The position numbers were made by a program, and so were the translations under genes. A model generated the notes under the pieces. The model saw nothing but the letters and a program-made list of their open reading frames with translations, had not been told where the DNA came from and ran no database searches. A stretch of DNA of 38,844 nt from Deltaproteobacteria bacterium (lineage in GTDB: Bacteria; Myxococcota_A; Polyangia; Fen-1088), in NCBI GenBank assembly GCA_016935975.1, contig JAFGPX010000261.1, forward strand, positions 1 through 38,844, read 5' to 3'. Position 1 is the stretch's first letter, and each line of letters opens with the position of its first letter. Below, piece by piece: positions 24,104 to 31,821 of the stretch.

Positions 24104-26785
24104 TTACACGGTCACGGGATTCGGCTTCTCGGGATCTATCGCATACTTCCGCATGGCCTCGGCAACTTTGCCGGCGGGCAACGCGCCCGTGTCGGCCAGG
24201 GCCTTGAGCGCCGCGAGCGCCACATAGCGCCGGTCCACCTCGAAGAAGTGGCGCAGCTTCTTGCGCGTGTCGCTGCGACCGAAACCGTCGGTGCCCAGCA
24301 CCACGTAGTGCTTGCCCGGCAAGTACGGCCGAATCTGGTCGGCCAGAAGTCGCATGTAGTCCGTCGCCGCCACCACCGGTCCAGGACGACCGGCCAGGCA
24401 GGTCTCGACGTAGCTTGGTCGCCTCTCCGCTTCGGGATGGAGCATGGACCAGCGCTCGGCGGCGATGCCGTCGCGTCGCAGCTCGTTCAGGCTCGGCGCG
24501 CTCCAGATGTCGGCGCTCACGCCGAAGTCCTGCGCCAGCAAGTCGGCAGCCGCGATCACCTCGCGCAAAATGGCGCCCGAGCCCACAAGCTGCACGCGCG
24601 GCCCGTTCTTCTCCGCGCTCTCCCGCAGCAGGTACATCCCCTTGATGATCCCTGCCTCTGCGCCCTCCGGCATCGCTGGATGCCCGTAGCTCTCGTTCAT
24701 CATGGTGATGTAGTAGAAGACGTCCTCCTGCTCGGCGTACATGCGGCGCATGCCGTCCTGGATGATGACCGCCATCTCGTAGGCGAAGGTCGGATCGTAG
24801 GAGACGCAGTTCGGAATGGTGGAGGCGAAGATCAAGTTGTGGCCGTCCTGGTGCTGCAGCCCCTCGCCCGACAGCGTGGTCCGCCCCGAGGTGCCGCCCA
24901 TGAGGAAGCCGCGCGCCCGCATGTCGCCCGCGGCCCAGGCGAAGTCGCCGGTGCGCTGGAAACCGAACATGGAGTAGTAGCAGTAGAACGGAATCATGTT
25001 GACGCCGTGGTTGCTGTGCGCGAGGCCGGCGGCGATCCACGAGCAGATCGAGCCCGCCTCGGTGATGCCCTCCTCGAGAATCTGGCCGTCCTTGGCCTCC
25101 TTGTACGACATGAGCTGCTCGGCGTCGACCGGCACGTAGAGCTGGCCGACCGACGAGTAGATGCCGATCTGGCGGAACAGACCCTCCATGCCGAAGGTGC
25201 GGGCCTCGTCCGGCACGATGGGCGCGATATACTTGCCCACGTTGCGATCGCGCACGAGCTGGGTCAGGATGCGCACGAAAACCATGGTGGTGGACATCGG
25301 GTGCTCGCCCGAGCCTTTGAGCTGCGTCTCGAAGGCATCGAGGCCAGGCACCGCGAGCGCCGGCGCCGAGCGCCGGCGCGAGGGCAGAAAGCCGCCCAGC
25401 TCCTTGCGCCGGGCGAGCATGTACTGGATCTCCTTGCTGCCCTCTGCCGGCCGGTAGAACGGCGCCTGCCCGATCTTGTCGTCGCCGATGGGGATGCTGA
25501 AGCGATCGCGGAAGGCCCGCAGCGCCTCCTCGCCCATCTTCTTCTGCTGGTGGGTCGGGTTCTGGCCCTCGCCGGCCTCGCCCATGCCGTAGCCCTTGAC
25601 GGTCTTGGCCAGGATGATGGTCGGCTGCCCCTTGTGATCGACCGCCGCCTGGTAGGCGGCATAGACCTTGTTGGGATCGTGACCGCCGCGGTTGAGCCAC
25701 CAAATCTCCTCGTCGCTCATGTTGGCCACCATCTGGGCCAACTCGGGGTACTTGCCGAAAAAGTGGTGGCGCGTGAACGTGCCGCCCTTGGCCTTGTACG
25801 CCTGGTACTCGCCGTCCACGGCCTCCATCATGCGTTGGCGCAGGATCCCCTTGGTGTCGCGCTGGAGCAGGGGATCCCAGTACGAGCCCCACAGCACCTT
25901 GATGACGTTCCAGCCCGCGCCGCGGAACACCGCCTCCAGCTCCTGAATGATCTTGCCGTTGCCGCGCACCGGACCGTCCAGACGCTGCAGGTTGCAGTTC
26001 ACGACGAAGACGAGGTTGTCCAACCGCTCGCGCGCGGCCAGCGAGATGGCGCCCTGCGATTCGGGCTCGTCCATCTCGCCGTCGCCCAGGAAGGCCCACA
26101 CCCTGCGGTTGCTGGTGTCGGCAATGCCCCGGTGCTCTAGGTAGCGCAAGAAGCGCGCCTGGTAGATGGCCATCATCGACGTCAACCCCATGGACACCGT
26201 CGAGAACTGCCAGAAATCCGGCATCAGATAGGGGTGCGGATAGGACGACAGGCCCTGTCCGTCCACTTCCTGCCGGAAGGCGAGCAGCTGCGCTTCCGTG
26301 AGACGGCCTTCGAGGAAGGCGCGCGCGTAGATGCCGGGGGCCGAGTGGCCCTGGAAGTAGACCAGGTCGCCGCCGCCGGGCGCCTCGGGCCCGCGGAAGA
26401 AGTGGTTGAAGCCCACGTCGTACAGGGTGGCCGACGAGGCGAAGCTGGCGATGTGCCCGCCCAGCTCGGAGCTGCTCCGGTTGGCCTGCACGACCATGGC
26501 CATGGCGTTCCAGCGAACCAGCGAGCGGATGCGCCGCTCGATCCCCGGATCCCCCGGCACGCGCGGCTGCTGCGTGACCGGAATGGTGTTCACGTACGCC
26601 GTGGTCGCCTCGAAGGGCAGGTGCGCGCCGGAGCGGCGCGCGTGATCCACGAGCTGCTCGAGGACGTAGTGCGCGCGGCCGACGCCTTCGTGCTCGATGA
26701 GCGAGGCCAGGGACTCGATCCACTCGCGGGTTTCCTGCGGGTCGATGTCTTGGCTGAGCTCGGGGCGGTCGCTGGGTGTGGCCAT
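24104..26785 (-). CDS. aceE: pyruvate dehydrogenase E1 component, homodimeric type
   Basis: E1 decarboxylates pyruvate with thiamine diphosphate and reductively acetylates E2. The 893-aa protein is of the single-chain AceE type (E. coli about 887 aa). Visible are WIESLASLIEHEGVGRAHYVLEQL near residue 23, YFQGHSAPGIYARAFLEGRL, the thiamine diphosphate motif GDGEMDEPES...VVNCNLQRLDGPVRGNGKI, KTVKGYGMGEAGEGQN, and C-terminal VLGTDGFGRSDTRKKLRHFFEVD. ATG 26785 has AAGGA five bases upstream. The gene heads a minus-strand run aceE-aceF-thioredoxin-like-nikR. No lpd (E3) or pdhR is present here. The 122-bp divergent gap to the esterase gene holds its promoter, which I could not define. Confidence 0.97.
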   Translation of the reverse strand: MATPSDRPELSQDIDPQETREWIESLASLIEHEGVGRAHYVLEQLVDHARRSGAHLPFEATTAYVNTIPVTQQPRVPGDPGIERRIRSLVRWNAMAMVVQANRSSSELGGHIASFASSATLYDVGFNHFFRGPEAPGGGDLVYFQGHSAPGIYARAFLEGRLTEAQLLAFRQEVDGQGLSSYPHPYLMPDFWQFSTVSMGLTSMMAIYQARFLRYLEHRGIADTSNRRVWAFLGDGEMDEPESQGAISLAARERLDNLVFVVNCNLQRLDGPVRGNGKIIQELEAVFRGAGWNVIKVLWGSYWDPLLQRDTKGILRQRMMEAVDGEYQAYKAKGGTFTRHHFFGKYPELAQMVANMSDEEIWWLNRGGHDPNKVYAAYQAAVDHKGQPTIILAKTVKGYGMGEAGEGQNPTHQQKKMGEEALRAFRDRFSIPIGDDKIGQAPFYRPAEGSKEIQYMLARRKELGGFLPSRRRSAPALAVPGLDAFETQLKGSGEHPMSTTMVFVRILTQLVRDRNVGKYIAPIVPDEARTFGMEGLFRQIGIYSSVGQLYVPVDAEQLMSYKEAKDGQILEEGITEAGSICSWIAAGLAHSNHGVNMIPFYCYYSMFGFQRTGDFAWAAGDMRARGFLMGGTSGRTTLSGEGLQHQDGHNLIFASTIPNCVSYDPTFAYEMAVIIQDGMRRMYAEQEDVFYYITMMNESYGHPAMPEGAEAGIIKGMYLLRESAEKNGPRVQLVGSGAILREVIAAADLLAQDFGVSADIWSAPSLNELRRDGIAAERWSMLHPEAERRPSYVETCLAGRPGPVVAATDYMRLLADQIRPYLPGKHYVVLGTDGFGRSDTRKKLRHFFEVDRRYVALAALKALADTGALPAGKVAEAMRKYAIDPEKPNPVTV

Positions 26786-26907
26786 GGGGATCCTTCGTGG
26801 TTTGCGTTGACGGAGTATTCCAGGAAATCGCCGTCCGCTCCACGTTCCGTAGGATGCATGGCAGCAGAGGGCCGTTGCGGCGTCGGACTGAGAGCTAGAC
26901 CGGCGGC

Positions 26908-27774
26908 GTGGATGCGCTAGAAAGCCGGCACGTGCTCCTCTCCCGCCCCCTCGAAGCCGCGCCAAGGCTGTTGCTCTACCTGGCCATGGTGACAGCCTCT
27001 TCTTGCCTGGGCATGGGTACCCCGCCAGGGGCGGCCAGCCCGCACACCATCGCGAGGAACCACATGCCCCAACTGCAAGCCCACGTTTTCGCGGATCCCG
27101 CAACCGGGCTCGCCCTGCCCTACCGCCTTTTCGTCCCGGCCGGCTGCTCGGCGGAGAGTCCCTGCGGCCTGCTGCTCTTCCTGCACGGCGCCGGCGAACG
27201 CGGCGACGACAACGAAGCGCAGCTCGCGAACGACGCGCTCGGTTTCGTGAGGCCGGAGGTGCAGGAAGGCAATCCGACCATCGTCGTCTATCCGCAGTGC
27301 CCGAAGGAAATGCAGTGGGTGGACACGCCCTGGAACACGGGCTCGTACAGCCTCGCGCGAACGCCCATCAGCAAGCCCATGGCCGTGGCGCTGAAGTTGC
27401 TGGCGACCCTGCAGACCCAATATCCCATCGCCCCCAACCGCCTCCTCGTCACCGGCCTCTCGATGGGTGGCTACGGCGTCTGGGACATCATCGTCCGCCA
27501 CCCGACCATGTTCGCCGGCGCCCTCGTCCTGTGCGGTGGCGGCGATCCCGAGCACGCCGCCGCGCTCCGCGACCTGCCCCTTTGGGCCTTTCACGGCGAC
27601 CAGGATCAAGCCGTTCCCGTGCGTGGCTCGCGCCTCATGATCAAGGCGCTGCGCAAGGCCGGCGGCAGCCCGCGCTACACCGAGGTCGCGGGCCACGGCC
27701 ACGACGTGTGGACCGTCGCCTACCGCGACGTCGAGGTCATGCGCTGGCTACTGGCGCAGCGGCGGCGGCCTTGA
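26908..27774 (+). CDS. secreted alpha/beta-hydrolase esterase, likely lipoprotein
   Basis: The 288-aa protein starts at GTG 26908 (internal ATG at 26986 would spoil the signal). Residues 20-33 give a lipoprotein-like signal ending ASSC (Cys33). The hydrolase core has LLLFLHGAGERGDDN (oxyanion region), nucleophile GLSMGGYGVWD, a GDQDQAVPV segment holding the probable catalytic Asp, and GHGHDVW with the His. This pattern matches the carbohydrate-esterase/poly(3-hydroxybutyrate) depolymerase-like group (often called phospholipase/carboxylesterase or prolyl-oligopeptidase-like). It ends 7 bp from the convergent GH30-type xylanase gene, so a plant-polysaccharide esterase is an attractive but unproven reading. 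Confidence 0.87.
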   Translation: MDALESRHVLLSRPLEAAPRLLLYLAMVTASSCLGMGTPPGAASPHTIARNHMPQLQAHVFADPATGLALPYRLFVPAGCSAESPCGLLLFLHGAGERGDDNEAQLANDALGFVRPEVQEGNPTIVVYPQCPKEMQWVDTPWNTGSYSLARTPISKPMAVALKLLATLQTQYPIAPNRLLVTGLSMGGYGVWDIIVRHPTMFAGALVLCGGGDPEHAAALRDLPLWAFHGDQDQAVPVRGSRLMIKALRKAGGSPRYTEVAGHGHDVWTVAYRDVEVMRWLLAQRRRP

Positions 27775-27781
27775 GGCCGGC

Positions 27782-29311
27782 TCAGCCATCCACGAACGCG
27801 ATCGTGACGATGGACATGGGCGGCAGGCTCAACTCCTCGCCCGGGGCGTAGGCTCCCCGCAAAGCCCAATGCTCCGTGGCCGAGCTCAGAAACACCTGCG
27901 AGCTTGCTGGGGCAAACCCGTTGACCGTCAGAGGGAACGTCTCCGTCGCGTTGGACTTGTTGAGGATGACCACCGTGAGCGCGTGCCCGGCCGGGTCCTT
28001 GAAGGCCGTGACCCGCAGGTTGCCGGAGTTGTTCGCCACACCGACGAGCGACCAGCCTGGATCGGTGAAATAGGCATAGTGCTTGAAGAAGTAGTAGAGG
28101 TCGCGGAGCTCGTACCTGCCGGTGGCCGGGTCCACATTGACCATGCCCCCGTTGGAAATGCCCGCGGCGCGGAAGAGCGGGAAGTGTACGTAGACCGTCG
28201 CCTTCATCTCGACCAGGAAGTTGTGGATGTGCCAGGCCAGCTCGACCGCGTGGTCGAAGATGGGGTCTTGATCGAGCCGGCAGTACTCGGTCATCCACAG
28301 GGGTTTGTCGTTGTAGCGTGAGTCGCCGGCGAAGTCGCGCATGGGTTTCAGATGGTTGTCGGGGTGGTCCCAACCGGAATGACCGCCCCCGCCGTCGGCG
28401 TAGGGATGGATTGCGTAGGCGTAGATGGTGGCCTTCCCGGCCGCCGTCAGATTGTCGATGTAGTCCCTGGCCCCGCGCGAGGCGGACGCGTCCGAGCGCC
28501 CGGCCTCGTACCCGACGCTCTCGGGACCGACCATCTTGGGCACGGCCGGGAGGCTCTCCGGCACACGCGCGGCAAGCGCAGCGTGGACGGCGTCGAAGGC
28601 CAGGTTGTGGCCGGCGTAGGTGTCGTTCTCGCTCGGGGCGAAGACACAGGAGTCGTAGTCGGTCGCGATGTCCGGCTCGTTCTGGATGCAGATGGAATCG
28701 GGCACCACGCCGACAGCGGCCCAGCCGACGGTCAGGCTGTCGGCCCACCAGGCAGCGTAGGCGGCGTAGTCGTAGGCGGTCCCGTCCTTGACGAGCGTGC
28801 CGCCATTGTTGACGTCGCCGTTGCTTTTCAGAGCGGCGCTCGGCGACCAGGCCGCCAGGGCGATATGCAAAGCGGGATTCCGGGCCTTCCCGGCGGTCGC
28901 GATTGCCCCGGCGGCGGCCAGGTTCGTGTCATCGGGATACTGGTAGGTGTTCCTGATGCGGAGCATGTCGAGACCGAGACCTTGACCCGAAGCCGGCATC
29001 CCGAAGAGATCGTCGTAGATGGCCGGATTGGCCTGGCCGAAAGCCGCCATCTCGGGAGCGTCGTAGGCCCCGGCGGCGCCGAACCCCTCGATGGCCTGGT
29101 ACACCGAACCGTAGTCCACGGTGACTTCGGTCGGAGCCCGCGGCCCGCTCTCGCAGCTCGCGCACGTCGAGAGCAGCGCCGCGAGGATGAGGGAGCCGCC
29201 TGCCGGGTGGCGGGGTGGCCCCTGCCTGGCAGGAGTCGGGGTGGCGTGAGCTTCGTCGCACACTGCAAAGGCATCGTCGCGTATGAGCAGAGCTTCTGTC
29301 AACGTTGCCAC
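27782..29311 (-). CDS. GH30-family endo-xylanase-like glycosidase, secreted
   Basis: GH30 enzymes cleave beta-1,4-xylan or related glycans outside the cell. The 509-residue frame shows YQAIEGFGAAGAYD (family entry strand), acid/base Glu212 in ICIQNEPD and nucleophile Glu342 in LWMTEYC, spaced as in GH30. A C-terminal beta-sandwich (about 395-509) packs beside the barrel: LVGVANNSGNLRVTAFKDPAG, TVVILNKSNATETFPLTVNG. An ATHPYADG-like AIHPYADG segment is also typical. The start is uncertain: GTG 29311 or GTG 29263, the latter giving a tidy signal (GGSLILAALLSTCASC) with possible lipidation. Divergent from murB. Substrate, glucuronoxylan or other, needs assay. Confidence 0.88.
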   Translation of the reverse strand: MATLTEALLIRDDAFAVCDEAHATPTPARQGPPRHPAGGSLILAALLSTCASCESGPRAPTEVTVDYGSVYQAIEGFGAAGAYDAPEMAAFGQANPAIYDDLFGMPASGQGLGLDMLRIRNTYQYPDDTNLAAAGAIATAGKARNPALHIALAAWSPSAALKSNGDVNNGGTLVKDGTAYDYAAYAAWWADSLTVGWAAVGVVPDSICIQNEPDIATDYDSCVFAPSENDTYAGHNLAFDAVHAALAARVPESLPAVPKMVGPESVGYEAGRSDASASRGARDYIDNLTAAGKATIYAYAIHPYADGGGGHSGWDHPDNHLKPMRDFAGDSRYNDKPLWMTEYCRLDQDPIFDHAVELAWHIHNFLVEMKATVYVHFPLFRAAGISNGGMVNVDPATGRYELRDLYYFFKHYAYFTDPGWSLVGVANNSGNLRVTAFKDPAGHALTVVILNKSNATETFPLTVNGFAPASSQVFLSSATEHWALRGAYAPGEELSLPPMSIVTIAFVDG

Positions 29312-29370
29312 GCCCCCCTCCTGCGATGCCGTTCCGCAGCCAGGTTCGAACGGTGTAACCTGCGAGTCGC

Positions 29371-30420
29371 GTGTCCCTCGCCCTCCATATCAGCCGCTCG
29401 GTTCCGCTCGCGCCTCTGACGACCTTCGGTCTGGGCGGGCCAGCTCTGTCGTTCGCCGAGGTCCGGGAAACCTCTGACCTGACCTCCGCGCTCGACTGGG
29501 CGCGAGGGATGGGACTGCCCGTCTTCATCCTCGGCGGCGGCTCGAACCTGGTCGTCGCGGACGAGGGTTTCGCCGGCCTGGTTCTGCGCTTGCGCACGCG
29601 CGGCCGGCGCTGGAGCGAGCAAGGCCGCGAGCTTGTCGTCGAAGCGGCGGCCGGGGAAGCCTGGGACGACGTCGTGGCCGACGCCGTCGCGCGCAACGCG
29701 GCCGGCATCGAGTGCCTGTCCGGTATTCCCGGCTCCGCGGGCGCGGCGCCGGTGCAGAACATCGGCGCCTACGGACAAGAGGTTGCATCCGTAGTCCGCC
29801 AGGTACGCGTGCTCGATCGGCGGAGCCTCGAAGAACGGTGGCTCGACGCCGACGCCTGCGGCTTCGGCTATCGCGACAGCATCTTTCGGCGCAAGCCGGA
29901 GCGCTTCGTAATTCTGTCGGTGGCCCTGGGGCTGGCGAAGGACGGCGCACCATCGCTGCGCTATCCGGAGTTGGCCGCGGCCGTTGGCGCCAGCCCGCCC
30001 CTGGGAGCTGTCCGCGACGCCGTGCTCGCCCTCCGGCGCAAGAAGGGCATGGTGGTCGATGCAGCCGATCCCGATTCGCGCAGCGTCGGCTCGTTTTTCA
30101 CGAATCCGATCGTCGGCGCGGCCGTCGCCGACGAAATCGCCGCCCGGGCCGGCGCCGAGATGCCCCGCTACCCCCTGCCCGACGGTCGCGTGAAGCTGGC
30201 CGCCGCCTGGCTCATCGAGCGCGCCGGGATCGCCAAGGGCTTGCGCATGGGCCCGGTCGGCGTTTCCGCGAAGCACGCGCTCGCCCTGGTCCACCACGGC
30301 GGTGGCAAGACCGCGGACCTGCTGCGGCTGGCCCGGCACGTGCGCCAAACCGTGTTCGACCGTTTCGGCGTCTCCCTCGTGCCCGAGCCCGTGTTCCTCG
30401 GCGTGGCGTGGCCCGGCTAG
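29371..30420 (+). CDS. murB: UDP-N-acetylenolpyruvoylglucosamine reductase
   Basis: MurB uses NADPH and FAD to reduce UDP-GlcNAc-enolpyruvate to UDP-MurNAc in cytoplasmic peptidoglycan synthesis. At 349 aa it is a type I (E. coli-like) enzyme. Seen in order: NTFG-like TTFGLGGPAL, FAD motif FILGGGSNLVV, GIECLSGIPGSAGAAPVQNIGAYGQEV, GYRDSIFRRKP, catalytic-serine segment SVGSFFTNPIV, WLIERAGIAKGLRMG and C-terminal LVPEPVFLG with the active-site Glu. The start is GTG 29371, 59 bp from the divergent glycosidase start; no good ribosome site is apparent. It is isolated from the mur/fts cluster. Confidence 0.95.
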   Translation: MSLALHISRSVPLAPLTTFGLGGPALSFAEVRETSDLTSALDWARGMGLPVFILGGGSNLVVADEGFAGLVLRLRTRGRRWSEQGRELVVEAAAGEAWDDVVADAVARNAAGIECLSGIPGSAGAAPVQNIGAYGQEVASVVRQVRVLDRRSLEERWLDADACGFGYRDSIFRRKPERFVILSVALGLAKDGAPSLRYPELAAAVGASPPLGAVRDAVLALRRKKGMVVDAADPDSRSVGSFFTNPIVGAAVADEIAARAGAEMPRYPLPDGRVKLAAAWLIERAGIAKGLRMGPVGVSAKHALALVHHGGGKTADLLRLARHVRQTVFDRFGVSLVPEPVFLGVAWPG

Positions 30421-30578
30421 CCCCTGGCCTCCGACCGGCGGCGATTCTCGCCAGGCCCGGCTCCTCGCGCGCGCGGAAACAGCGACGGGCAGGGCCAGCA
30501 AGGCGGGCGCCGGGGGCCGCCTCGGCACGAACGCATCCTAGTTGACGCCACGCCCTCGGGTGATGGATTCTCCTCGCC

Positions 30579-31628
30579 ATGAGCAACGGCAGAAACGACG
30601 TCAGCCTCGTCGGCAAGGGCAACCTGGGCGAGATCTACGAGTTGCGCAACCAAGCGGGCATGGCGGCCCGCATCGCCGCCTACGGCGGCACCGTCATGTC
30701 CCTGCACGTGCCGGACGCCGCCGGAAGACTCGGCGACGTGGTGCTGGGCCACGATCGGATCGAGGACTACCAGGACAAGAGCCCCTACTTCGGCTGCCTC
30801 ATCGGCCGCTACGGCAACCGCATCGCCAAGGCCCGCTTCTCGCTCGACGGCAAGGAGTACAAGCTGGCGGCGAACAACGGCGAGAACTCGCTCCACGGCG
30901 GCATCAAGGGCTTCGACAAGGTCGTGTGGCGGGCCAAGCCCATATCGAGCGCGCTCGGCCCCGCCTTGCAGCTCGACTACGTGAGCCCCGACGGCGAAGA
31001 GGGCTTCCCCGGCACCCTGTCCGTGACCGCGGTGCACACGCTGACCGAGGACAACGGCCTGCGCATCGACTTTGCCGCGACCACGGACAAGAAGACCCTC
31101 TGCAACTTGACCCACCACTCGTACTTCAACCTGGCGGGCAAGGGCGACATCCTGGGCCACGAGGTCCTGCTCAACGCCAAGCGCTTCACGCCGGTTGGCC
31201 CCTCGCTGATTCCCACCGGCGAGCTACGTCCCGTGACGGGCACGCCGTTCGACTTCACCCGCTTCATTCGGATCGGCGAGCGCATCGACGCCGACGACGA
31301 GCAGATCCGCCATGCCGGCGGCTACGACCACAACTGGGTCATCGACAAGCCGGCGGGTCAGTTGGGCCTGGTGGCGCGCGTGTGCGAGGCCGGGTCGGGC
31401 CGGGTCATGGAAGTCCTGGCCACCGCGCCCGGTGCCCAGTTCTACAGCGGCAACTTCCTCGACGGCACCATCACCGGCAAGGGCGGCTGGCGCTACACGA
31501 GGCGCAGCGCCCTGTGCATCGAGCCGCAGCACTACCCCGACACGCCCAACCAGCCGGCTTTCCCGTCCTGCGTGCTCAATCCGGGCGAGACCTACAACCA
31601 GACGATCATCTACAAGTTCTCGGTGTAG
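30579..31628 (+). CDS. galM: aldose 1-epimerase (mutarotase)
   Basis: GalM interconverts alpha and beta anomers of aldoses. The 349-aa protein shows YFGCLIGRYGNRIAKARFSLDG, NNGENSLHGGIKGFDKVVW, NLTHHSYFNLAGKGDILGH (catalytic His region), the DHNWVID segment, and the C-terminal base Glu315 in CIEPQHYPDTPNQPAFPS. No signal peptide is visible, so it is cytoplasmic. It lies 158 bp after murB; that gap shows no feature I can support. Neighbouring secreted xylan enzymes would make a sugar-catabolic setting reasonable, but the link is only positional. A long hairpin repeat follows the gene and could end its transcript. Confidence 0.95.
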   Translation: MSNGRNDVSLVGKGNLGEIYELRNQAGMAARIAAYGGTVMSLHVPDAAGRLGDVVLGHDRIEDYQDKSPYFGCLIGRYGNRIAKARFSLDGKEYKLAANNGENSLHGGIKGFDKVVWRAKPISSALGPALQLDYVSPDGEEGFPGTLSVTAVHTLTEDNGLRIDFAATTDKKTLCNLTHHSYFNLAGKGDILGHEVLLNAKRFTPVGPSLIPTGELRPVTGTPFDFTRFIRIGERIDADDEQIRHAGGYDHNWVIDKPAGQLGLVARVCEAGSGRVMEVLATAPGAQFYSGNFLDGTITGKGGWRYTRRSALCIEPQHYPDTPNQPAFPSCVLNPGETYNQTIIYKFSV

Positions 31629-31677
31629 CCGCGGGCGCCCGACCTGGGCGCGGGTGCCGACGCGGGGTTCGGTAGCC

Positions 31678-31821
31678 AGCCCCAATGCCAGTCACCCAAG
31701 AAACATCCACAGGGAGAAACGAAGGAACAGAGCCGGAAAGTTCTTGGCATTTGGCCATTCCTATCCATCTCTGCTCCTCAGTTCCTCCCTGTTCTTCCCC
31801 CAAGTGACCGGCATTGGGGCT
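31678..31821. repeat. 144-bp hairpin repeat between galM and the phospholipase-like gene
   Basis: The outer arms are 18 bp (AGCCCCAATGCCAGTCAC at 31678-31695 with 31804-31821, one mismatch). Inner arms of 23 bp (31710-31732 with 31769-31791) match at 19 positions, purine-rich on the left and pyrimidine-rich on the right. It contains ACAGAGCCGGAA (31727-31738), identical to 12 bases at the tip stem of the repeat at 17181-17297, which suggests a related element class. The right arm overlaps the stop codon of the convergent gene. It fills most of the 191-bp gap; no coding frame is visible. Confidence 0.75.
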
